NCBI RefSeq assembly: GCF_000154445.1
Contig: NZ_DS499564.1
Length of the DNA: 64,000 bases
DNA from: Intestinibacter bartlettii
GTDB lineage: Bacteria > Bacillota > Clostridia > Peptostreptococcales > Peptostreptococcaceae
Reading direction: 5' to 3' (one strand)
Shown here: piece by piece, positions 27,881-38,256 of the stretch
Layout of the letters: the number at the start of each line of letters is the position of its first letter
How positions within the stretch are numbered: the first letter of the stretch is position 1
Translations under genes and position numbers: made by a program
Notes under the pieces: generated by a model
Seen by the model: the letters and a program-made list of their open reading frames with translations, nothing else
Told to the model about the DNA's origin: nothing
The model's database searches: none

Positions 27881-29506
27881 TTACCCCTGAAGCTTTTTCC
27901 AATCATCAGCATAAGAGTCTAAAATTCTTTTTAAAACAACTCCTATTTCCGAATAAGCTTCATCATATAGATTTGCAAGTGATATTCTAATAGACCATTC
28001 AGGACCTGCAAATCCACCTCCTCCAAGTAGAACTATGGATGATTTTTGAGCTAAATCAAATAAAATATCAACTGGTTTATAATTTGCTTTTAAGTATTCT
28101 ACAAACTCTTCTCCATAACGTTTCTTACATAATCTCAGTAAATCTATTTGTGTATAGTAAGATGCATCATTTTCATTTTCATTTATTCCTATATCAAGTG
28201 AATCAAATAATAATTTCTTACGAGTCTTACAAATATTTATAGTTTTATCTTTATAATTATTTTCTTTATCTATAAGAGTAAATGCAGAGAAAAATGCCAT
28301 TTGTACCTGTTGTGGTGTAGAAAGTCCTGCAGTATGATTTAATGAAACTTGTCTACTATCAGCAACTATTCTATCTATAAAAGGAACATTTTCCGGAACT
28401 GGATTAAGATCTGCATATCTTCTCATAGTTCTTTTTCTTATAGAATATGGTAACTCTTTTATTAATTTATCAAAAACATTATTTTCATGAAGGGCTATAG
28501 TTCCTAATCTCCATCCTGTAACTCCAAAATATTTAGAATAAGAATATACTCCTATCGTATTGTATGGTAAATCAGCCATCAAAGATCTAAATCCATGTAT
28601 AAAAGTTCCATAAACATCATCAGAAATTATCATTAAATCTTTATTTTTAGTTTTTACTATATCTACAATTTTTGAAATAGATTTTTGTGATATAGCTACA
28701 GATGGTGGGTTGCTAGGATTTACAACAAATAATGCTTTTATATCTGGGTTACTTAGCTTTTCTAATTCTGTATTGCTACATTGCCAAGTATATTCATCAT
28801 TTTCATCTATTTCATCTGCATTTATATAAACCACTTCAAATTCATATCTTGGAAGATGTGGTATTTCTAAATATGGAGTGAATACTGGTGTCATAATAGC
28901 TATTTTATCTCCTTTTAAAAGAAGGTTATTTGCTATTAATGAATCAAATATATAACACATTGCAGCAGTTGCACCTTCAACTGCAAACACATTAAATTCT
29001 CCTCCTTTTTCCACATCATATTTCATTTCTCTTTTTAAATATTCTTTTACTATTTTTTCTATGTGAATTAACATTCTATCTGGAAATGGATAATTATCCC
29101 CTATAATTGCATCTGTCAATTCATGCAGAAATTCATCTTTATCAAAATTCAATTCTTCTATACCATAATCTATTATTGCTTTTAATGTATCTATTCCTGG
29201 CATAAATTTATTATTCTCAACATAGGTGCAGAACCTTTTGTATATCCCTGTTTTTTTAGGCATACCAGTTAAATCACCATCATCCCAAGTATACCTACTT
29301 TCTGTTATTGCAAATTGCCCAAAAGTAAAAAACGCTTCCCTTGGAGTTGATGCTATCCAGTTTGGATTCCCACGACCTGCATCAAGTAAAGTACGTGTAC
29401 TCTTTCTATTTGATAAAGTTGCCAATTCTATTAATTTATTTTTAAACTCAAATGGACTTATTTTTCCGTATATATTTTCTATTTCAAGTCTGCTTATATT
29501 TTTCAT
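27881..29506 (-). CDS. Putative aspartate 4-decarboxylase / aminotransferase (PLP)
   Basis: The 541-residue fold-type I PLP enzyme is longer than a normal aspartate aminotransferase (about 400) and fits the bifunctional aspartate aminotransferase / L-aspartate beta-decarboxylase family. Landmarks are DAGRGNPNW near residue 42, NPSNPP (N266), SDDVYG (D296/D297) and the PLP lysine K325 in YSYSKYFGVTGWRLG. Such enzymes turn aspartate into alanine and CO2. In some bacteria they work with the AspT antiporter to make proton motive force, but no aspT lies nearby. AGGAGGAAATTTGTA precedes the ATG. Confidence 0.85.
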   Translation of the reverse strand: MKNISRLEIENIYGKISPFEFKNKLIELATLSNRKSTRTLLDAGRGNPNWIASTPREAFFTFGQFAITESRYTWDDGDLTGMPKKTGIYKRFCTYVENNKFMPGIDTLKAIIDYGIEELNFDKDEFLHELTDAIIGDNYPFPDRMLIHIEKIVKEYLKREMKYDVEKGGEFNVFAVEGATAAMCYIFDSLIANNLLLKGDKIAIMTPVFTPYLEIPHLPRYEFEVVYINADEIDENDEYTWQCSNTELEKLSNPDIKALFVVNPSNPPSVAISQKSISKIVDIVKTKNKDLMIISDDVYGTFIHGFRSLMADLPYNTIGVYSYSKYFGVTGWRLGTIALHENNVFDKLIKELPYSIRKRTMRRYADLNPVPENVPFIDRIVADSRQVSLNHTAGLSTPQQVQMAFFSAFTLIDKENNYKDKTINICKTRKKLLFDSLDIGINENENDASYYTQIDLLRLCKKRYGEEFVEYLKANYKPVDILFDLAQKSSIVLLGGGGFAGPEWSIRISLANLYDEAYSEIGVVLKRILDSYADDWKKLQG

Positions 29507-29936
29507 TACAAATTTCCTCCTATGATTATAAACTTATATTTATAAAAACGCTTCTGTAAATTAACCCCATTCACTTTTCAAATATAACATATAAGGTATT
29601 TTAAGTAAAGCATTTCATTTAATAAAGTTGTACATCGTTATCAACCTTATTAAATAAAGTTTATATATATTTTTATTTTATTTAGCACGCAGTAATTTAA
29701 TCAAATAAATTCATATTTTATTTTTTTTTAATTAAATTATAATTATTCATAAAAAAGTTAATATCTATGTTTAATACGTAATTATCATCTATCAAAAAAT
29801 CTACATATTTAGGATTATTTAGAGTAAAGATTTCTTTATTTCCTCTTCTAGAGAATTTATACTAATTTTAAATATTTTTTTAAAAAATGGTAAATAATAA
29901 GGATGTAATAATTTACATTTAGGAGAGTGAATTTAT
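29507..29936. other. Intergenic region, 430 bases
   Basis: This divergent, strongly AT-rich gap should hold the promoters of the aminotransferase and the DUF378 gene. I see no convincing pair of hexamers. An imperfect hairpin (TTAATAAAGTTG/CAACCTTATTAA, one mismatch) lies at about 29618-29652 with no clear U-tract. No open frame with a ribosome site was found. Confidence 0.4.
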
Positions 29937-30134
29937 ATGTGGAACAAAATAGCATTGGTTTTAGTTATAATTGGTGCCCTTAACTGGGGTTGTGTAGCAC
30001 TTTTTGCAACTGATGTAGTTGGCTTTATATTTGGAGGTACTTATTCTGTTTTCAGCAGAATAATATTTGGATTAGTCGGATTAGCTGGTATTTTCTTAAT
30101 TCCAACATTATTTTCAAATAAAAACGTCGACTAA
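29937..30134 (+). CDS. DUF378 small membrane protein
   Basis: The 65-residue protein matches DUF378: two hydrophobic helices (IALVLVIIGALNWGCVALF and IIFGLVGLAGIFLIPTLF) joined by a short loop, with the conserved GALNWG motif. Function is unknown. It should sit in the cytoplasmic membrane. AGGAGAGTG lies 8 bases before the ATG, and a strong terminator follows, so it is a single-gene unit. Confidence 0.88.
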   Translation: MWNKIALVLVIIGALNWGCVALFATDVVGFIFGGTYSVFSRIIFGLVGLAGIFLIPTLFSNKNVD

Positions 30135-30145
30135 ATATAAAATCT

Positions 30146-30194
30146 AAACAAAAAGAGAGCTTAAGTAAAATTACTTAAACTCCCTTTTTGTTTT
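30146..30194. terminator. Bidirectional terminator between DUF378 gene and sensor kinase
   Basis: A long inverted repeat (AAACAAAAAGAGAG and CTTAAGTAA with their complements) is flanked by A-runs on the left and T-runs on the right, so it can serve both convergent genes. Confidence 0.85.
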
Positions 30195-30196
30195 AT

Positions 30197-33100
30197 CTAA
30201 ATCTCTGGATTTACTGGTAATATTATTACAAATGTACTACCTTTTCCAAGTTCACTTTCTACATAAATTTTACCTTTATGTAATTTTATAATTTGATTTG
30301 TGATAGTTAATCCTAAGCCACTTCCTGATTTCACAGGCTCGCTATCTTCAACTTGACTAAATCTATCAAAAATTGCTTTATGGAATTTCTCATCAATTCC
30401 ACATCCTGTATCTGTAACACTTATCTTAACCTTGTCATCAAGGTCTTCAATATTAATTGTTATACTTCCACCCTCTGGAGTAAATTTAACTGCATTTCCA
30501 ACTAAGTTTATTATGCATCTTTCAATTTCATATGGGTCACACTTAATCATCTTTTCCTCAATTTGAGGGTCTATTATAAGATCTATTCCTTTTGAATATA
30601 TATAATCTTTTAATGTTAATGCAGTTTCTTCAACTAAATAAACTACATCTGTTTCTTTTAAAGTTATTTGATACATATCATTTTGCAATTTACTACTATC
30701 TAGGATATTGTTTATAAGATTTAGCAGTCTCTTACAATTTCTTTGAGATATATCAACATAATAGTTTAACTTTTCTCCATCAATTATTGAATTCCCACTT
30801 AATCCCTTTAATAATTGATTTGTACTACTCATTACATTTAAAGGAGTTCTTAATTCATGAGATAAGTTTACAAAGTAACTATTTTTATTTCTCTCTAGCT
30901 TTATATTTTTATTATGAAGAATAGTATTTTTCTTCATCTCTTCCACTAAATCTTTTGTTCTTTCTTTAACTAATCTATCTAGTTTTTTAACTTCATATTT
31001 ATATTTTAAAACAAATAATATCGCAGCTATTATGTATGCTAATATCGCAATCGGACTTCTCCAAAACGGTGGTTTTATTTTAAAGCTAACAACACTACTA
31101 GCCTCACTTTTATTTCCACCTGTATCTATAACTCTAACTTCAAAAGTATACTTACCTGGAGGTAGTTCACTAAATGTTACATAATTATTTTTAGTTGTAA
31201 ATACTTCACCACTAGCCCCAATCAACTTATATTCATACATAAGATTTTTATTGCTTGAATATATTGGTGTAAAGAATTTAATATTTATATCATCAGTACT
31301 ACTTTTAAATTTCATTCCTTCGATATCATTATATTCCTTATTATCTATACTAAATCCATCGAATAAAACTTTTGTACCACTATCCATTTTATTTATATCT
31401 TGAGGATAAAATGTATTTAATCCATTTATACCTCCAAAGAATAATTCTCCGCTATCACTTTTAAATGATGCATTTCCATTAAACTCATTACTTTGAAGGC
31501 CATCTGTAACACTTAAATTTTCTATTTTACCTGTCTCTGGATTCAATTTACTAATACCTTTATTAGTACTCATCCATATATTATCATCATTATCAACCAA
31601 TATTCCATAAATAGTATTATTTGCTATACCATCTTCTGCTGTATATCTTTCAAAAGTTTCAGTTTTTCTATCAAATTTATTTATACCATAACTTGTACCA
31701 ATCCATACATTACCTTTACTGTCACCATTAATGTATCTAACGCGGTTACTACTTATGGAACTTTTATCACTTTTATCATTCGAAAAATATTTAATTTTTT
31801 TCTGTTTTACATTTATATAACAAAGACCTTCATCTCTTAATAATCCTAAGTAATAATTACCTTCATTATCCTGATATATATGCTTTATATATTTTTCAGT
31901 ATCTATGTACTTTGTCATATCTATTATTTCTTCAGTTTCAATATTTATTATACTAAGTCCATTTATTGTTCCTGCCCATAGATATCCTTTATCATCTACC
32001 ATAATATCTTTAACAGCTTCATTTACTAAACCATCTTCTACTGAATAGTTTTTCATTTTTCTAGTTTTTTTATCAATCCTTAAAATCCCGCCATCAGTAG
32101 CGACAAATATAAAATCTTTATATCCTGTTATATCATTTATCATATCTGATTTTATAATATCATTATTTTCTGTACTTATAGATGTTGCACTATGATTTTC
32201 CCTATCTATAATGCTTATACCTTTTAACTTGGATCCAACCCAAAGATAGCCATCGCTATCTTCATATATTCCGTGAACCATATTTTCATTTAATAAATAA
32301 TCCTCATCTGGTCCTGCTTTGTAATGTTTAATACTACTTTCTGTATCAAATATACTTACCCCAGAATAAGTACCAATCCATATGATTCCTTCTTTATCTT
32401 GAATCATAGATTTTATATTATCATAAACTAGACTATTTTTATCATAAATCTTATTTCTATATATATAGAAATGTTCCTCTTCTTCATCATAATAAGCTAG
32501 TCCACCATCTGTACCTATCCATAAGTTATCATTTTTATCTCTTAATACCTCTCCAATTTGATTTGATGGCAGAGACCATTCATCATTTGGATCATTTTTA
32601 TATTGTTTAACTTCTTTTGTCTTCGTATTTAATTTAAATACTCCTGAGTCGGCAGTACCTATCCAAACAGTATCGTATTTATCATCACAATACATATTAT
32701 AAACTGCATCCTGTACTACTGAATTTTCTTCTTTTGGACCACCATAAGTTTCTAAGATTTTAAAATCCTTAGAAATTTTATGAACTCCCATATCAGTTCC
32801 AACCCAAATATTACCATACTTATCCTCATCTAATGAATAAACTATATCACTCATTAGCCCATTTCCTGTATTTAAAACAGGCTCAAAAGCATATTTTTCT
32901 TCATTGTAAACACAAATTCCTGAATAAGTTGCGACAACAATTTTATTTTCTTGTGTTTTAATTACTTCAGAGGTACTATCATTAGGTATCTTTTCATTTT
33001 CCTTTGTATAATTTTGTATTTCTCCTGTTTCGGTATTAATTCTATTCATACCTTGAACAGTTCCTACCCATATATAACCATTTTCATCTTCTGTTATATC

Positions 33101-33388
33101 AGTTATACCATTGTTACTGATACTATTTTTTCCTTCCTCATAGTTATATATCTTATATTCATATCCATTATATCTATTTAAACCATCATTTGTACCAATC
33201 CATATATATCCCTTACTATCTTGGAATATAATCTCTGCTGTAGATTGACTTATACCTTGTTCGATATTCAGATTGTTGAATGTCAAATTATTGGCATGTG
33301 CATATGATTCGTTAGGATATGAATTTAATATAACTATACTTAGTAAAAATATAGTTATAATCTTATTAATAAATCCCTTTTTATTCAT
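30197..33388 (-). CDS. Large sensor histidine kinase with periplasmic-type beta-propeller
   Basis: The 1063-residue protein has an N-terminal signal segment, then over ten Reg_prop propeller repeats of the form G-Y-I/L-W-I/V-G-T (about residues 35-690). A Y_Y_Y domain follows (about 700-775, PPGKYTFEVRV). One membrane helix lies at about 779-795, then a HisKA domain with the phospho-accepting H844 in VNLSHELRTPLN and a HATPase with NLVGNAVKFTP, DTGCGID and GSGLGLTI. No receiver or DNA-binding domain is fused, and no response regulator lies beside it. The architecture resembles Bacteroidetes HTCS sensors for glycans. The ligand is unknown. Confidence 0.93.
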   Translation of the reverse strand: MNKKGFINKIITIFLLSIVILNSYPNESYAHANNLTFNNLNIEQGISQSTAEIIFQDSKGYIWIGTNDGLNRYNGYEYKIYNYEEGKNSISNNGITDITEDENGYIWVGTVQGMNRINTETGEIQNYTKENEKIPNDSTSEVIKTQENKIVVATYSGICVYNEEKYAFEPVLNTGNGLMSDIVYSLDEDKYGNIWVGTDMGVHKISKDFKILETYGGPKEENSVVQDAVYNMYCDDKYDTVWIGTADSGVFKLNTKTKEVKQYKNDPNDEWSLPSNQIGEVLRDKNDNLWIGTDGGLAYYDEEEEHFYIYRNKIYDKNSLVYDNIKSMIQDKEGIIWIGTYSGVSIFDTESSIKHYKAGPDEDYLLNENMVHGIYEDSDGYLWVGSKLKGISIIDRENHSATSISTENNDIIKSDMINDITGYKDFIFVATDGGILRIDKKTRKMKNYSVEDGLVNEAVKDIMVDDKGYLWAGTINGLSIINIETEEIIDMTKYIDTEKYIKHIYQDNEGNYYLGLLRDEGLCYINVKQKKIKYFSNDKSDKSSISSNRVRYINGDSKGNVWIGTSYGINKFDRKTETFERYTAEDGIANNTIYGILVDNDDNIWMSTNKGISKLNPETGKIENLSVTDGLQSNEFNGNASFKSDSGELFFGGINGLNTFYPQDINKMDSGTKVLFDGFSIDNKEYNDIEGMKFKSSTDDINIKFFTPIYSSNKNLMYEYKLIGASGEVFTTKNNYVTFSELPPGKYTFEVRVIDTGGNKSEASSVVSFKIKPPFWRSPIAILAYIIAAILFVLKYKYEVKKLDRLVKERTKDLVEEMKKNTILHNKNIKLERNKNSYFVNLSHELRTPLNVMSSTNQLLKGLSGNSIIDGEKLNYYVDISQRNCKRLLNLINNILDSSKLQNDMYQITLKETDVVYLVEETALTLKDYIYSKGIDLIIDPQIEEKMIKCDPYEIERCIINLVGNAVKFTPEGGSITINIEDLDDKVKISVTDTGCGIDEKFHKAIFDRFSQVEDSEPVKSGSGLGLTITNQIIKLHKGKIYVESELGKGSTFVIILPVNPEI

Positions 33389-33573
33389 GTTAGTTCCTTT
33401 CCTGTTATTTATTAACTAATCAAGAATATATTACTATAAAATACATAATATTTCAATATTCTACATTTATCGACAAAAAAATAGCTATAACTTAGGATTA
33501 TAACTATTTTAATTTATATTAAATTTTATAAGTAGTAAATTGGAATTCAACTGATTTTTTAGCTTATATTAAT

Positions 33574-33608
33574 AAAAACCATGCAACTTAAAATCGTCAC
33601 ATGGTTTT
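33574..33608 (-). terminator. Terminator after the lipoprotein gene
   Basis: Inverted repeat AAAACCATG/CATGGTTTT, followed on the minus strand by a T-run. It closes the U32-lipoprotein unit. The remaining gap to the kinase (33389-33573) holds only an imperfect hairpin near 33480-33512. Confidence 0.75.
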
Positions 33609-33612
33609 ATTT

Positions 33613-34053
33613 CTATTCTCCGCCATAATCTTCAATTAATTTAACATAAAATTTATCTTTTGGTATTCTTATAAAATAATGTTCTTTTTTATTTCTTTTT
33701 AATGTAATTGTTTCCCCATTATCATCAGATTTTATGATTATATTAGTTATTTTATCTTCATCTCTCATCTCTATTTCTATACTATTCGAATCAGAATCAA
33801 TTATATTATAGCTATTTTTTTCTTTAGATCCATCACTATAATATAAATCTATGTCATTTTTCCACCCTAATTTTAATAATATGCCTTCTTCATCTGATTT
33901 GCATTCCCAATATCCCTCAACATCCTCTATAGTTAAATTTTTCTCCGATGTTTGGCTACTTTCTGGTGTAGTTTGAGAAGATTGTTGAGAATTTTTATTG
34001 CTACATCCAACAGACATCAAGGCTATTAATAATACAATTAGTAATCTTTTCAT
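33613..34053 (-). CDS. Small secreted lipoprotein
   Basis: The 146-residue protein has a lipoprotein signal peptide (KRLLIVLLIALMSVGC) with the lipobox cysteine C17, then a Ser/Gln/Thr-rich linker to about residue 40. The rest is a small beta-rich domain (ATYPICAL acidic and Ile-rich strands such as IEIEMRDEDKITNIIIKSDD). I do not recognise the mature domain; it resembles small lipocalin-like or DUF-type Firmicutes lipoproteins only in general layout. It starts 23 bases after the U32 gene and shares its terminator. Confidence 0.8.
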   Translation of the reverse strand: MKRLLIVLLIALMSVGCSNKNSQQSSQTTPESSQTSEKNLTIEDVEGYWECKSDEEGILLKLGWKNDIDLYYSDGSKEKNSYNIIDSDSNSIEIEMRDEDKITNIIIKSDDNGETITLKRNKKEHYFIRIPKDKFYVKLIEDYGGE

Positions 34054-34076
34054 AGTTTACTCTCCCCATTTAATTA

Positions 34077-36497
34077 CTATTCAACACCTTTATAAAGATG
34101 TCCTAAAGTCGTTTCCATATTATCAAATATTTCTTGGTCATCTATATCTACATAAAAATCATTGTTCACTGTATTTATAAATGCCTTTGTTATTTTTGAT
34201 ATTAATTCTGGACTTTCGTGAGTAAAATCTAATCTAAATACGTTTATACCTGCATCTGAAAGTTCGTCTAAATTATTTATTAAACAGTTTGCAATTGAGT
34301 TATATATAGTACTTCTACAGAATAAATCTTGGGAAATTCTATATTCTTCGCCTTTAAAATCTCTAAGTACATATTTACTTTCTTTACAAGTTGCACATCT
34401 TTTATCTTTTTTACAACTTCTCGCTACAACACCCATTGGGCAATATTCACTAAGCATCATTGGAATATATCCATAAGCTACAGTTTCTATTTCCATATCT
34501 GTGTATTTTGTTGTTTCTTTTATTTCATGTATGTTTAATTCTTGCGAAATACATACAGTTGTTGCCCCTTCTTTTTTGTAGTGATTTATTGTTTCACTAT
34601 TGAATGGATTTAGATAATAATCCACATCAAAAGATACATTTTCACTATTTTCTTTATAATATTTAACTTGTCCTAAAGCTGAAATTTGAACATTTTCTTT
34701 ACAATATTCATTTGATTTTTCTAATCTTTTATATTCTTTATTTCTAACTATTCTAGGCGCACTATATATCAATTTTTTGTTATTTGCAGCAGCCATTGCC
34801 ATCGCTTGTTCTAAAGTAGCTACATCTTCATAATAAATCATATCAACATCTAAGTTTATTATTGATTTTAAAGCTTCTATATTATTTATTTTTACTCTTA
34901 TTTTTGAGTTAGAATTTGTATCTTTGGCATATTTTTTAGGTGAATATTTAATTTTGCTGTCTTTATATGCTCTATCTTTTACAGGTATTCTAGCCTCATC
35001 TAACAACTCAATAGCCTCTCTACGCATTTGATTTATTAAACTAATTGGCATACTTACACCTTCATCTAAATTTATTTTTAAATCCTCAAGTTCATAAGGT
35101 GTATTACCTAATTTTTTAATTTGAGTTTCTATTTTTTCTTCACCTAAAGCAACCTTTAATGCTTTTTCTACTAATTTGTCGCCTTTAACAGTTACTGAAT
35201 TATTATTTTTATCTATTAATTTAAGCTCTGGATATTCACCTAATTTAATTGTTATTTCAGCATCTATTAAACTCTTTGCAAATTCTTTATCTTGAGTATA
35301 AGTTTTTTGAGCTTTATCTATTAAATTAGTATCTGAGGTTTTGAAAACTGGCTGATTTTTTCTAGCTTCTCCAATAAAATCAAGTTCAATAGTTTCACCT
35401 TTATATCCAATTTGTGCTATTTCTTTTCCTTTTATAATTCTTCCTATTGTACCTCCACCAAGATTGATACCATCACCTTTTTTAAGAGTACCTTCTAATT
35501 TTATTTTTAATCTCTTTGATTTTTTATTATAATCAACAACTTTTCCCACATAAAGACCTTGGTTATTTGGCACATTACTGTTCATAACATCTTCACCAAC
35601 TTCACCTAATATAAGACCTTTTGTGAATTTTCTATTGAATATAGTATATAAATCTTCCATCGTTTCTGTGGATATATTTACCTTTTTAGTAGCTTGATAT
35701 TCGTCAATAGCATTTCTATAACTGTTGATGACTGTCGCTACATATTCAGGTTTTTTCATTCTACCTTCTATTTTTAAAGATAAAACTCCAGTTTCTATTA
35801 TTTTATCCACATCTTCAATTGTATTTAGATCTTTTGTGCTTAAAAGATACTCCCCATTGCTGTGGATTTCCTCTCCTGTAGATATATCTATCATTGTGTA
35901 TTTTTGTCTACAAGGTTGTGCACATCTTCCTCTGTTTCCTGAACGATTTCCAATCATACTACTCATTAAACATCCACCAGAATAACATACACATAATGCT
36001 CCATGAACAAATATCTCTATATCTACATTTGTATTATCACAAATATATTTTATTTCATCTACAGTAAGTTCTCTTGCAAGAACAACTCTCTTAAATCCAA
36101 TACTTTCCAAATATTGAACATCTTCAAGTGAATGGGCAACCATTTGAGTACTTGCATGAAGTTCAAAATCAGGAAGTAGTTCATGTATAAGCATTGCAAC
36201 ACCTATATCTTGCATTATAAGTGCGTCTACATCTATATCATATAAGAATTTTGCGTATTCAACGAAATCTTCTATTTCATCTTGCTTAATTAATGTATTT
36301 GTCGTGACAAAAACTCTCACATCTCTTATATGAGCATATTTAACTGCTTCTATTAGTTCTTCTCTATCAAAGTTATTTGCTGATGCTCTGGCACTGAAAT
36401 CTTTCCCACCTAGATACACAGCATTTGCACCATTTTGAACCGCAGCTTTTAACGCATCAAACGATCCAACGGGTGCTAATAATTCTATTTCATTCAT
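34077..36497 (-). CDS. U32 family peptidase-like protein (RlhA-type, with C-terminal DUF3656 region)
   Basis: The 806-residue protein opens with the U32 signature LLAPVGSFDALKAAVQNGA and carries the conserved Cys stretch GALCVCYSGGCLMSS and GRCAQPCRQKY. The long C-terminal half fits the DUF3656-containing layout. U32 proteins were named as collagenases. E. coli RlhA, of this type, hydroxylates C2501 of 23S rRNA, and others act in prephenate-dependent tRNA modification, so an RNA-modifying role is more likely than proteolysis. That last step is inference. A second Cys group (CPMGVVARSCKKDKRCATC) lies near the C-terminus. Confidence 0.9.
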   Translation of the reverse strand: MNEIELLAPVGSFDALKAAVQNGANAVYLGGKDFSARASANNFDREELIEAVKYAHIRDVRVFVTTNTLIKQDEIEDFVEYAKFLYDIDVDALIMQDIGVAMLIHELLPDFELHASTQMVAHSLEDVQYLESIGFKRVVLARELTVDEIKYICDNTNVDIEIFVHGALCVCYSGGCLMSSMIGNRSGNRGRCAQPCRQKYTMIDISTGEEIHSNGEYLLSTKDLNTIEDVDKIIETGVLSLKIEGRMKKPEYVATVINSYRNAIDEYQATKKVNISTETMEDLYTIFNRKFTKGLILGEVGEDVMNSNVPNNQGLYVGKVVDYNKKSKRLKIKLEGTLKKGDGINLGGGTIGRIIKGKEIAQIGYKGETIELDFIGEARKNQPVFKTSDTNLIDKAQKTYTQDKEFAKSLIDAEITIKLGEYPELKLIDKNNNSVTVKGDKLVEKALKVALGEEKIETQIKKLGNTPYELEDLKINLDEGVSMPISLINQMRREAIELLDEARIPVKDRAYKDSKIKYSPKKYAKDTNSNSKIRVKINNIEALKSIINLDVDMIYYEDVATLEQAMAMAAANNKKLIYSAPRIVRNKEYKRLEKSNEYCKENVQISALGQVKYYKENSENVSFDVDYYLNPFNSETINHYKKEGATTVCISQELNIHEIKETTKYTDMEIETVAYGYIPMMLSEYCPMGVVARSCKKDKRCATCKESKYVLRDFKGEEYRISQDLFCRSTIYNSIANCLINNLDELSDAGINVFRLDFTHESPELISKITKAFINTVNNDFYVDIDDQEIFDNMETTLGHLYKGVE

Positions 36498-36681
36498 ATT
36501 TTTCTCTCCTAATGATTAATACTCTATTATTTTATTTTACACATTTTCTTTATAATTAAAACATTTTATCATTTCATCAACTCATGATACAATACTCTAT
36601 CTCAAAACTCAAGTACAAAATTAAGGTTATAAATTCAAACTTTTTAAGTTTAAATACCAATTTTTATTTTTCAATAAAAAA

Positions 36682-36705
36682 GAGGAACGTTTAAACAAAT
36701 TCCTC
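36682..36705 (-). terminator. Terminator after the M18 aminopeptidase gene
   Basis: On the minus strand GAGGAA and TTCCTC form a hairpin around a GTTTAAAC-containing loop, followed by TTTTTT. An upstream AAGAGGA (36731-36737) could pair with the same TCCTCTT and compete, so the stretch 36680-36737 can fold in two ways. The remainder of the 280-base gap holds nothing recognisable. Confidence 0.75.
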
Positions 36706-36779
36706 CGGGATTAGAATTTATTCTACTTGCTCCTCTTATATGCATTTTAACATATAATTCTTATATTATGCATTAACTT

Positions 36780-38099
36780 TTATTTTACAATTTTTAGAGA
36801 AGATGAATTTACTTCTTCGATATGACTATTGAAAAATTCCTCCATAACTTTTACCATATAGTAAGTATCTTTTATTCCTGCTGTTTCATATGAAGAGTGC
36901 ATTGCTAATTGTGGTAATCCTATATCTACACCGTTCATTGATACTTGTGACATAGCTATATTTCCTAATGTACTTCCACCTGCCGCATCAGAGCGGTTTG
37001 CAAAGAATTGTACAGGTACATTAGCTTTTTCACAGAACCCTTTAAATATTGCTATACTAACTGCATCACTCGTATATTTCTGTCCTGCATGGGATTTCAC
37101 AACTATACCTTCATTCATATACACACAGTTATTAACATCTGTTTTTTCTGGATGATTTGGATGAACAGCATGAGCATTATCTGCACTTAACATGAAACTT
37201 GAAGCTAATGCACGATAATAATCTTCTTGTTCTTTACCAAGTCCTGTATTTATACGTTGTAAAACATCAGCTAAGAATGTAGACTCTGCACCTTGTTTAG
37301 TTCCTGAACCTACCTCTTCATTATCAAAACATGCAAATACATTTATTGATTGCTCATTTGAACCTTTTAAAAATCCTTCTAATGATGTAAATGCGCATTG
37401 TAAATCATCTAATTTTGGTGATGAAATAAATTCTTCATTAGCTCCCCAAATAGACGGTGCCATCCTGTTATATAGATATAAATCTGATCCATAAATATTT
37501 TCTTCTTCTAGACCTAATTGATTTGCTATTAATTTGTTAAAGTCACCAGGTTTACTTTCACTTCCACCAAATAGAGGCAGCATATCCACTTGTTTATTAT
37601 AGGCATATCCATCATTTATTTTTCTATTCATATGGATTGCAACATTTGGTATCATTACTAAATCTCTATCTATATCAACTAATTTAGTTACATAAGTATC
37701 GTCTTCTTTAACTAAAACTCTACCTGCTATAGATAATGGTCTATCAAACCAAGTTGAACATAACATTCCTCCATAGCCTTCAGTATTTAATTTTGTATAT
37801 TTACCTCTTACTTCTATCTCTGCATTTTCTTTAATCTTGAATGTAGGCGAGTCACTATGTGAAGCAGCTACATTAAAACTATAGTTATCCAATTTAGTTC
37901 CTATATTTAAGGCAATAATACTAGAGTTATTTCTTGTTACAAAATATTTTCCTCCAGCTTTTATATTCCAACGTCTTCCCTCTAATAATTCTTCATATCC
38001 ATTTTCTTTTAATCTCTTAGAGATATTATCTATTGCATGAAAAGCAGTTGGACTGTTTTTTATAAAATCTATTAGTTCCTCAGATATTTTTTTATACAT
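36780..38099 (-). CDS. M18 family aminopeptidase
   Basis: This 439-residue metallo-aminopeptidase has the M18 motifs AASHSDSPTFKI (metal His and Asp), CFDNEEVGSGTKQGAES (catalytic Glu and ligand) and SADNAHAVHPNHPEKTD. It trims N-terminal residues, often acidic or hydrophobic, from peptides in the cytoplasm. The start is set at 38099, where TGGAGGT lies 8 bases upstream, rather than at an ATG 60 bases earlier. It is flanked by terminators on both sides and is likely monocistronic. Confidence 0.92.
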   Translation of the reverse strand: MYKKISEELIDFIKNSPTAFHAIDNISKRLKENGYEELLEGRRWNIKAGGKYFVTRNNSSIIALNIGTKLDNYSFNVAASHSDSPTFKIKENAEIEVRGKYTKLNTEGYGGMLCSTWFDRPLSIAGRVLVKEDDTYVTKLVDIDRDLVMIPNVAIHMNRKINDGYAYNKQVDMLPLFGGSESKPGDFNKLIANQLGLEEENIYGSDLYLYNRMAPSIWGANEEFISSPKLDDLQCAFTSLEGFLKGSNEQSINVFACFDNEEVGSGTKQGAESTFLADVLQRINTGLGKEQEDYYRALASSFMLSADNAHAVHPNHPEKTDVNNCVYMNEGIVVKSHAGQKYTSDAVSIAIFKGFCEKANVPVQFFANRSDAAGGSTLGNIAMSQVSMNGVDIGLPQLAMHSSYETAGIKDTYYMVKVMEEFFNSHIEEVNSSSLKIVK

Positions 38100-38256
38100 A
38101 TATCTATACCTCCATGTATATAATAAATTGCATATCATTTCATAAGTATAAAATGACATACTTATTTTTTAATCATTATTTGTGCTACTTATGTTTTATA
38201 TTTTGTCCCTTTTCTCTATAACATGCATTATAACATTTTTCACACTTATTACCAAT

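Noticed and set aside
36680..36740. T-box or other known riboswitch remnant between the M18 and U32 genes
   Set aside because: The GGTGG core of T-boxes is missing and no other consensus that I know fits; a terminator explains most of it.
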